NCBI GenBank assembly: GCA_024398515.1
Contig: JAKSIZ010000012.1
Span: 1-50,938 of the forward strand
Reading direction: 5' to 3'
Source of the DNA: Bacteroidaceae bacterium
GTDB lineage: Bacteria > Bacteroidota > Bacteroidia > Bacteroidales > Bacteroidaceae
Length of the DNA: 50,938 bases
Made by a program: the position numbers and the translations under genes. This document shows positions 44,160-50,938 of the stretch, piece by piece (positions within the stretch are counted from its first letter, which is position 1; the number at the start of each line of letters is the position of its first letter). The notes under the pieces were generated by a model that saw only the letters and a program-made list of their open reading frames with translations, did no database searches and was not told the origin of the DNA.

Positions 44160-47100
44160 ATGAAAAAATATCTTTCACTTATATTCATGCTTGTGCTGAC
44201 TATGCAGTCGGCATTCGCACAGGAAGAGAAATCGTTTACAGCCAAGGGTATGGTAGTAGATGCCAACAACGAACCAATTGTCGGTGCCACTGTAGTGATA
44301 CAAGACAAGCCTGGTGTAGGTACCGTTACCGACCTTGACGGTAATTTCTCCGTAAAAGTTAAAATGTATGACAATCTCATGGTTTCATACATCGGTTTTG
44401 AACAAGCACTATACCGTATTACAAAAGAGGATGAGAGTATTAAGATTGTCCTTAAAGAAAAGGGTATTGATGTAGATGAAGTAGTGGTTGTCGGTATGGG
44501 TTCGCAACGTAAAGTCAGTGTTGCTGGTGCCATCACGACTATTAATCCAACAGAGTTGGAAAAGCCTGCCACAAATATCGTTAACACTCTCGCAGGACGC
44601 GTAGCAGGCGTTATCGGAGTTCAAAGCAGTGGCGAACCAGGAAAGAACATTTCAGAGTTCTGGGTACGTGGTATTGGTACATTCGGTGCTAATAGCTCTG
44701 CACTCGTTCTCATTGACGGACTTGAGGGTGACCTTAGCCAAGTAGAGGCAGCCGACGTAGAGAGTTTCTCTGTGCTGAAGGACGCATCTGCCACTGCAGT
44801 ATATGGTAACCGTGGTGCCAATGGCGTTATTATAGTAACTACAAAGCGTGGTCTTGAGCAGAAGCTTCGCATTACTGCACGTGCAAACTATACTTTATCT
44901 CATCTGAAGCGCGTTCCGGAATACCTTGATGCTACACGCTATGCAGAACTTGCCAACGAGGCTGCAGTGCAATCCTCAATGCCACCTGTATATAGTGACG
45001 TTGAAATGGATATCCTACGTTATAACCTTGACCCAGACCTTTACCCAAATGTGGATTGGCAGGACGAACTCTTGCACAAGAATTCTTTCCAACAGACATA
45101 TTATGTAAGTGCTCAGGGTGGTGGTTCGATTGCCCGTTATTTTGCATCCCTTGGCATGTCGGATGAATCTTCTGCATACAAGATGGCAGGCGACAGCCCA
45201 TATAAGAATGGTGTAGGTTACAAAACTTACAACTTCCGCATGAACTTGGATATTAATCTTACAAAGAGTACAAAGATATACCTTGGTGGAACGAGTTATG
45301 TGTCAGTCAACGACCGTCCAAGTATGGGTAGTGGCTTCAGCTCCATCAGCATGACCGACTGGATATGGTCTTCACAGGCAAAGACAACGCCTGTAATGTA
45401 TCCACTCAGATATTCAAACGGCTATCTCCCTGCAACTAACGATGGAGATGAAATCTCTCCTTACGTATTGTTGAATTACACAGGTACCACCCGTCAGCAG
45501 AACTATCGCAACATGATAACAATCGCTGTTGATCAGGATCTGTCAATGATTACAAAGGGACTTCGTGCAAAGATTCAGGGATCATTCGATAGTCAGTCTA
45601 TGTTTGGTGAAAGCCGCTTCAAGATGCCAGCACTCTATATGGCAACTGGCCGCAATTCAGCAGGTGACCTTATCTTGTCCAACCGTGTTATTTCAAAGAG
45701 CGTAGGCTATGACAGTTCATCGTGGACGTGGCGCAAGTGGTATTTCGATGCAAATGTAAACTATGACCGCAAGTTCGACGAGCATAGTATAGGTGCTTTG
45801 CTCTTCTATTACTGTCAGGACACAAGTGAGTCTGGCGCATCTACCAGTATGAATGCTATTCCAAAACGTTACCAATCACTTTCTGGCCGTATAAACTATG
45901 GTTTCAGGGATACATATTTCATTGACGCGAACTTCGGTCTCACAGGTTCCGAGAACTTCCAGCCTGGTCGGCAATATGGTTTCTTCCCATCTGCAGCCAT
46001 TGCTTGGATTCCAACACAATATGAATTTGTTCAGAAGTCTTTACCATGGCTCTCATTCTTAAAGTTGCGTGCATCATACGGTATTGTAGGTAATGACCAG
46101 ATTGCTTCAACACGTTTCCCTTACATCACTCTCATTAATGAGAGCGCCGGAACTACCACATGGGGCGGCGTAGGCATCCTCAACGAAAGTCAGGTAGGTG
46201 CCGACAATCTTGTTTGGGAAAAAGCGAAGAAGTTCGACGTAGGTATGGACCTTCACCTCTTTAATGATAAATTCACGGTAACTCTCGATTACTTCCTTGA
46301 CCGTCGTGATGCTATCTTCCAGCAGCGTACACAAGTTCCGTCATACGTAGGTCTTACAAGCATGCCTTATGGCAACGTCGGCAGCATGAAGAGTTGGGGT
46401 GGTGATGGTAACTTTGAATTTTTCCAGAAATTCGGAAAGGACTTCTTTCTTACTCTTCGTGGCAACTTCACATTGTCAAAGAACAAGATACTTAATTGGG
46501 AAGAAGCACGTCAGCCATATCCTTACCTTGAGAAGAACGGTTTTGCCAACAATGTACAGCGCGGCTTCATAGCACTTGGATTGTTTGAATCACAGCAAGA
46601 AATTGATATGAGCCCTTCACAGTTTGGTACTGTTCTCCCTGGTGACATAAAGTACAAGGATGTCAATGGCGACGGCGTTATCAACGACGACGATAAAGTG
46701 CCTCTCTTTGCGTATTCTGGTATTCCTCAATTCATGTATGGGCTTGGATTCTCTGCTGAATACAAAGGCTTTACCCTTAATGTATTGTTCAAGGGCACAG
46801 GGCATAACTATTTCCTTTACGGTGGTGGCAACGGAGATAACTTCGATGGTTACATGCCATTCAACAGAGGCTATCAAGGCAACGTGCTTGCTATTGCATA
46901 CGACCAGAATAATCGTTGGACATCAGCAGAGTACTCAGGAGACCCTTCAACCGAAAATCCTAATGCACGTTTCCCACGCCTACACTATGGAAATAGTGCC
47001 AACAACACTAAACCATCAACATTCTGGAAAGGCGATGCACGCTACTTGCGTCTTCAGGAAGTTAGTTTGAACTATAGGCTGAAAGCGCCTTTCATTACCA

Positions 47101-47255
47101 ACATAGGCATGCAGTCTATTGATATCCAACTTTTGTGTGAAAATCTCGGTGTTTGGGATTCTGTCAAGATATATGATCCAGAGCAGGCCACATCATGCGG
47201 TCGTGCATATCCTCTAACAGGACGCTATACATTGCAATTGCAACTTAACTTCTAA
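44160..47255 (+). CDS. SusC/RagA-family TonB-dependent outer-membrane transporter
   Basis: This is a 1031-aa protein with a signal peptide ending SAFAQ. An N-terminal carboxypeptidase-D-like domain (KGMVVDANNEPIVGATVVI) is followed by a plug (VVVVGMGSQRKVSVAGAI, VRGIGTFG, LIDGLEGDLSQ, SVLKDASATAVYGNRGANGV) and a 22-strand barrel ending in a C-terminal aromatic residue (LQLNF). It imports oligosaccharides using TonB energy, with the SusD protein 22 bp downstream as its lid. The substrate is not readable. No frame disruption was seen. Confidence 0.96.
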   Translation: MKKYLSLIFMLVLTMQSAFAQEEKSFTAKGMVVDANNEPIVGATVVIQDKPGVGTVTDLDGNFSVKVKMYDNLMVSYIGFEQALYRITKEDESIKIVLKEKGIDVDEVVVVGMGSQRKVSVAGAITTINPTELEKPATNIVNTLAGRVAGVIGVQSSGEPGKNISEFWVRGIGTFGANSSALVLIDGLEGDLSQVEAADVESFSVLKDASATAVYGNRGANGVIIVTTKRGLEQKLRITARANYTLSHLKRVPEYLDATRYAELANEAAVQSSMPPVYSDVEMDILRYNLDPDLYPNVDWQDELLHKNSFQQTYYVSAQGGGSIARYFASLGMSDESSAYKMAGDSPYKNGVGYKTYNFRMNLDINLTKSTKIYLGGTSYVSVNDRPSMGSGFSSISMTDWIWSSQAKTTPVMYPLRYSNGYLPATNDGDEISPYVLLNYTGTTRQQNYRNMITIAVDQDLSMITKGLRAKIQGSFDSQSMFGESRFKMPALYMATGRNSAGDLILSNRVISKSVGYDSSSWTWRKWYFDANVNYDRKFDEHSIGALLFYYCQDTSESGASTSMNAIPKRYQSLSGRINYGFRDTYFIDANFGLTGSENFQPGRQYGFFPSAAIAWIPTQYEFVQKSLPWLSFLKLRASYGIVGNDQIASTRFPYITLINESAGTTTWGGVGILNESQVGADNLVWEKAKKFDVGMDLHLFNDKFTVTLDYFLDRRDAIFQQRTQVPSYVGLTSMPYGNVGSMKSWGGDGNFEFFQKFGKDFFLTLRGNFTLSKNKILNWEEARQPYPYLEKNGFANNVQRGFIALGLFESQQEIDMSPSQFGTVLPGDIKYKDVNGDGVINDDDKVPLFAYSGIPQFMYGLGFSAEYKGFTLNVLFKGTGHNYFLYGGGNGDNFDGYMPFNRGYQGNVLAIAYDQNNRWTSAEYSGDPSTENPNARFPRLHYGNSANNTKPSTFWKGDARYLRLQEVSLNYRLKAPFITNIGMQSIDIQLLCENLGVWDSVKIYDPEQATSCGRAYPLTGRYTLQLQLNF

Positions 47256-47277
47256 TATAAAAGAAAGGAATAAAAAT

Positions 47278-49281
47278 ATGAAAAAGATATTATTGTTTTC
47301 TTCATTAATGGCAATGATGCTTGGAATGGGCAGTTGCGGTGATTACTTGAACGTTGACGACTATTTTTCAGATACTTTCCGCGAAGATTCCATTTTTGCC
47401 AACAAATACAATATTACACGCTACTATAATGGAGCCGTAACTCTTCTGCCTAAAGAAGGAGGTCTCTGGCACTATGGCAGCACACCTGGACTTACAGGCA
47501 GTGACGAAGCTGTATCGTGCGGAACATGGAATGGAGGTTTTCTCGACATACAGTATTCTGGTACAATGCTGACTACAAACCAAGTTACTGCATCATCAAT
47601 GGCAGGTTGGACATGGGATTTTAACGTTTGGGAACCATGTTATAAGATTGTACGCAAATGTAACATTTTGCTCTCAAACATCAGTGCAGTGCCTGATATG
47701 AACAGTATAGAAAAGATGCAGTTCCGTTGTCAGGTGCGTTTCCTCCGTGCATACGCTTATTACTGGATTCTCCGTAATCAGGGACCTGTTGTCATTCTTG
47801 GCGATGAGGTACTCAGTAGCAACGAGGACACAGAGTATTACTCACATTCAAGAAACACTATGGATGAGTGCGTTGAGTATATCTGCACAGAATTAACCGA
47901 TGCGGCTGAATATATGCCGGAAGAACATAATCAGAATGAGTTATATGCTCCTACAAAGGGGGCTGCACTTGCTCTTGCAGCACGCATCCGCCTGACAGCA
48001 GCATCTCCATTATATAATGGTGGAGCAGCCGCACGCCGTTATTTCAGCGACTTCAAGCGTAAGTCGGATGGTGAATACTACGTTTCTCAGACATACGATG
48101 AACGCAAATGGGCAGTTGCAGCTGCTGCAGCCAAGAAAGTGATAGACATGAATCGCTACGATCTCTATACTGTGCCTGCAGACCAATATACTGTGGAACT
48201 TCCTGCAAACGTACCATCAGCAGAATACCCTGATGGTGCCGGTGGCATTGATCCATTCCGTTCATATTCCGAGCAGTTTACAGGTGAAGCGGTAGCTATG
48301 ACAAATCCTGAACTCATTTGGGGAACTACAGATGGCGTGAACGACCAATTGGCTAATCACTTCCCTATGACTCTTGGCGGATGGGGCGCAATGAGCGTGC
48401 CACAGCGCATGGTTGACTATTTCTACATGGTTGACGGTCGGGACATCAAGAATGCAAGTGCTGAATATCCATACAACAATCGTCCTTATGACAACACTTG
48501 TATTACTCAAACTGACAAGACTTTGTCAAAGAACTATGTCCTCAAGGGTGGCACGTATGCAGCTTACGATAATCGTGAGCCACGCTTCTACGCAAATATC
48601 GGTTTCTCAAGCCGTCTTTGGACAATGTCTTCCACAAATGTTACAGGTAAGCATGATATCCAGGTAACCTATTTCCGCGGTGGCAATAATGGTCCTCAAC
48701 TTTCTACGAACAACGTTTATTGCACTACTGGATACGTTTGTACCAAATATGTTCATCCTACAGATGCATTGTCAGGCGAGAGTTCACGTACAATCTCAAA
48801 GGTACTCCCTCTTATACGCTATGCAGAAGTGCTTCTCACATACGCCGAGGCACTTAACCACCTTACAAAAGAATGGGATATTGACGGCATCAAGGTTAGC
48901 CGCAATACAGATGAGATTAAGAGCGCATTCAACCGCATACGCTATCGTGCAGGGCTACCTGGCGTTAGCGATGAGGAACTTGCCGATGTCGAGACATTCG
49001 ACCAGATTATTCAGCGTGAACGTGCAATAGAACTGTTCCATGAAGGTCATCGCTTCTACGACATACGCCGTTGGGGTATTATTGACCAACTAGAGAAAGA
49101 GCCTCTCACAGGTCTCAATGTCAATCTCGGTGAATGGAGTGGCTTCTATCAGCCATGCGTCATCCAGCACTCAACCATTCGCGAGCGTGTATGGAAAGAC
49201 AAAATGATCCTCCTTCCTCTTAGCCTCAATGAGGTGCGAAAAGCTCCAACACTCGACCAGAACCCAGGTTGGGAAAAGTAG
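47278..49281 (+). CDS. SusD/RagB-family lipoprotein
   Basis: This is a 667-aa protein with lipobox MGSC (Cys at about 20). Landmarks are VRFLRAYAYYWILRNQGPVVIL, ALAARIRLTAASPLYNGG and, near the C-terminus, LPLIRYAEVLLTYAEALNHL, RERAIELFHEGHRFYDIRRW and LPLSLNEVRKAPTLDQNPGW (all typical of SusD). It is rather long for the family. It partners the preceding SusC. Confidence 0.95.
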   Translation: MKKILLFSSLMAMMLGMGSCGDYLNVDDYFSDTFREDSIFANKYNITRYYNGAVTLLPKEGGLWHYGSTPGLTGSDEAVSCGTWNGGFLDIQYSGTMLTTNQVTASSMAGWTWDFNVWEPCYKIVRKCNILLSNISAVPDMNSIEKMQFRCQVRFLRAYAYYWILRNQGPVVILGDEVLSSNEDTEYYSHSRNTMDECVEYICTELTDAAEYMPEEHNQNELYAPTKGAALALAARIRLTAASPLYNGGAAARRYFSDFKRKSDGEYYVSQTYDERKWAVAAAAAKKVIDMNRYDLYTVPADQYTVELPANVPSAEYPDGAGGIDPFRSYSEQFTGEAVAMTNPELIWGTTDGVNDQLANHFPMTLGGWGAMSVPQRMVDYFYMVDGRDIKNASAEYPYNNRPYDNTCITQTDKTLSKNYVLKGGTYAAYDNREPRFYANIGFSSRLWTMSSTNVTGKHDIQVTYFRGGNNGPQLSTNNVYCTTGYVCTKYVHPTDALSGESSRTISKVLPLIRYAEVLLTYAEALNHLTKEWDIDGIKVSRNTDEIKSAFNRIRYRAGLPGVSDEELADVETFDQIIQRERAIELFHEGHRFYDIRRWGIIDQLEKEPLTGLNVNLGEWSGFYQPCVIQHSTIRERVWKDKMILLPLSLNEVRKAPTLDQNPGWEK

Positions 49282-49310
49282 TATAATATTATTAAGGTAT
49301 ATAGAATACA

Positions 49311-50315
49311 ATGAAAATAAAGAATATCATAAACAGTTGCTGGCTAACTGCTGTTGGCATTATGACATTGGCAGCCTTTACTTCTTGCGAAACTAAGTTC
49401 TATGACGAAGAGCAGTATCGCAAAGAAGTATATATCGTCAGCGGTGATGAAAATATCTTCGGGCAGGAATATGCTTTCGGAAAAGAGTCTGTAGGCTACA
49501 TATCCATATATGTTGGTGGCACCACTGCCATTGAGGAAGATGTAGATGTTGAACTTGAACTTTATCCACAAGCCTTACGCTCCTACAATCAGCGCATATA
49601 TGGTGAGAACTACGCCAACTATGTACAGCAACTTGACCCAGAGAATTATGTAATAGAGAACTGGAAGGTAACCATTTCCAAAGGCAATTCGAAACCATAC
49701 GTAATGTTGCCTATCAAAGTGAATGTTTCTAACCTTATTGATGGCGAGGAGTATTATATTCCGCTCCGCATCAAATCTGTTTCCAACTACATGATTTCAC
49801 CTACACGTCGTGTGGTTCTCTTCCGCATATACGTGAAGAATGACTATGCCACATCGAAGTCCAGCAGTTATTATAGCATGGCTGGTTTAGAGCAGATATA
49901 TTCAGAGTCAAATGGTTCATTCATAGCCGATGCCCCAGGCATAGGCATGAACTCGACTAAGCTGCTCAAACCTTCAGGTGAGACTTCTGTACGTATGATG
50001 CCAGGTGCTTTGGTAAGTGCGAATGCCATCGATGAACGTAACAAGAACATCGTTCTTACTGTTCATCCTGATGAGATTATTGATGTTCCGGTTCTTAACG
50101 AGGGCCAACCAACAGGCGAGTACCTCAAACGCCAGAAGGTAACTATCGAAAGTTGGGATTACTCAAGCAGTTCTATAGTTGTTGGTGATGTTGAAGGCGA
50201 GCAAAGTTATTATGACGCAGAAACCAAGACCTTTACTATTAACTATCGTTACAGACTCTCAACCGAGAAGAAGTGGCATTTTATGTATGAAGTATTATCA
50301 CCTTTGAAACAATAA
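49311..50315 (+). CDS. DUF1735/DUF4361-like surface glycan-binding lipoprotein
   Basis: This is a 334-aa protein with lipobox TSC (Cys at about 26). The N-terminal half resembles DUF1735 (KEVYIVSGDENIFGQEYAF, then MLPIKVNVSNL, EEYYIPLRI). The C-terminal half resembles DUF4361 (DYSSSSIVVGDVEGEQSYY, FTINYRYRL). It occupies the SusE-like position directly after SusD, so a surface glycan-binding role is likely. The domain calls are from memory and by eye. Confidence 0.7.
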   Translation: MKIKNIINSCWLTAVGIMTLAAFTSCETKFYDEEQYRKEVYIVSGDENIFGQEYAFGKESVGYISIYVGGTTAIEEDVDVELELYPQALRSYNQRIYGENYANYVQQLDPENYVIENWKVTISKGNSKPYVMLPIKVNVSNLIDGEEYYIPLRIKSVSNYMISPTRRVVLFRIYVKNDYATSKSSSYYSMAGLEQIYSESNGSFIADAPGIGMNSTKLLKPSGETSVRMMPGALVSANAIDERNKNIVLTVHPDEIIDVPVLNEGQPTGEYLKRQKVTIESWDYSSSSIVVGDVEGEQSYYDAETKTFTINYRYRLSTEKKWHFMYEVLSPLKQ

Positions 50316-50327
50316 AAGAGTGAAGTT

Positions 50328-50849
50328 ATGAAGAAGAAACATATAAACATTATATTCGGCCTCTCATTATTGGCTGCATCATTTACTGCATGTAACGACT
50401 ATGACACTACTGCCATAGACTATGAGGCACCTGAGATTGATGAAGAAGTAGAGCCTACGCCTCCTTCTGTTGACCCTTCATGGGGACTTAAAGTCGTGTC
50501 CAACAATGGTCAGTTCGATAAGCGCGTATTTGTATATGAAGATAAATTGTACAATGCCATGTTCTCTACAACAGCGGGATGGACAGGTGGTGACATCGTC
50601 TTTTCATATCGTATGCCTGACAACAGAGTTGTGTGGGGAGCAAGAGACAGCTTCTTTGGTGTAGTGGATGCAGAGACACGTGCGCGTCAGGCAAATGCAA
50701 ACACAGTGCGTACTACTCTGCTTATCCAGTCTGGAGACATCAATAGCCCAAAGCCAGGCGACTTATTTGCTTTGAATGAGCTTGTTCAGACCGACGACCC
50801 AACGGCGAAAACATATTATAACAGTAATTTTCGGGCATTTTTCGCTTGA
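50328..50849 (+). CDS. Lipoprotein with DUF5005-like N-terminus, abruptly truncated
   Basis: This is a 173-aa frame with lipobox TAC (Cys at about 22). An acidic proline-rich linker (EVEPTPPSVDPSWG) leads to DUF5005/DUF4185-like propeller sequence (GGDIVFSYRMPDNRVVWGARDSFFG). Such proteins are normally several hundred residues long. Here homology stops after TYYNSN and the frame ends FRAFFA plus stop, followed by A-rich sequence without coding character up to the window end. This could be a real truncation, a frameshift or an assembly-end artefact. It is the fifth gene of the SusCD operon, 12 bp after the previous one. Confidence 0.55.
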   Translation: MKKKHINIIFGLSLLAASFTACNDYDTTAIDYEAPEIDEEVEPTPPSVDPSWGLKVVSNNGQFDKRVFVYEDKLYNAMFSTTAGWTGGDIVFSYRMPDNRVVWGARDSFFGVVDAETRARQANANTVRTTLLIQSGDINSPKPGDLFALNELVQTDDPTAKTYYNSNFRAFFA

Positions 50850-50938
50850 AATCCAATGAAAAAAAAAAAACAAAAAAATACATATAAAAGACAAATTATC
50901 ATTACAGAGATACATCAATATCCCAAACCATAAAGAGT

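Noticed and set aside
50856-50933. 25-residue Lys-rich peptide near the right edge
   Set aside because: It is encoded by an A-run, without supporting context.

Overview
The window looks like a Bacteroidales chromosome segment, most likely Prevotella or a close relative. The evidence is SusC/SusD pairs, lipoprotein-rich glycan loci, promoters of the Bacteroidetes type (TTTG-N19-TAnnTTTG), a BspA-like leucine-rich-repeat remnant and a dockerin-bearing secreted protein. Both ends cut through genes. No rRNA, tRNA, CRISPR array or intact transposase was seen, and no transcription factor is encoded.

Region 1 (1-19.1 kb) is a glycan-degradation locus. On the minus strand, read right to left, it holds a DUF4105-membrane-GH38-like fusion, a GH92 alpha-mannosidase, a GH2 beta-mannosidase-like enzyme, a GH78 alpha-L-rhamnosidase and a SusD-like lipoprotein cut by the window edge. 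Divergent from these on the plus strand are a second GH2 enzyme carrying an inserted CBM32-like domain and a large lipoprotein built on a metallophosphoesterase fold whose metal-binding motifs are nearly all lost. The alpha- and beta-mannosidases would fit trimming of mannose-rich N-glycans or mannans; this is inference.

Region 2 (19.1-27.6 kb) holds a frameshifted BspA-like gene, rsmE (TTG start), a highly self-complementary stretch of about 340 nt without a convincing gene, a NupG-like nucleoside transporter and a tamB-like gene with no ATG start, a consensus promoter and a tandem duplication of its upstream region.

Region 3 (28.0-42.3 kb) is an L-arabinose gene set on the plus strand: a secreted multidomain protein with a C-terminal dockerin, a lipoprotein aldose 1-epimerase, a sodium/solute symporter, araD, araA, an FGGY ribulokinase, a secreted GH51 arabinofuranosidase, transketolase and rpiB. 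Together they release arabinose, import it, convert it to D-xylulose-5-phosphate and feed it into the pentose phosphate pathway.

Region 4 (42.4-50.9 kb) is a SusCD-type uptake operon: an IPT/TIG-NHL lipoprotein, SusC, SusD, a DUF1735/DUF4361-like surface lipoprotein and the start of a lipoprotein that ends abruptly near the window edge.

The most unusual non-coding signal is a set of five intergenic arrays of 17-bp palindromes (7-bp arms, 3-nt centre) repeated at an exact 23-bp period. They come in two sequence families (AAAACTG... and AACATTG...). Other notable non-coding features are GATAAC hexamer tracts running into the GH78 gene, a GC-rich repeat of about 55 bp in two copies, and the structured region upstream of rsmE.
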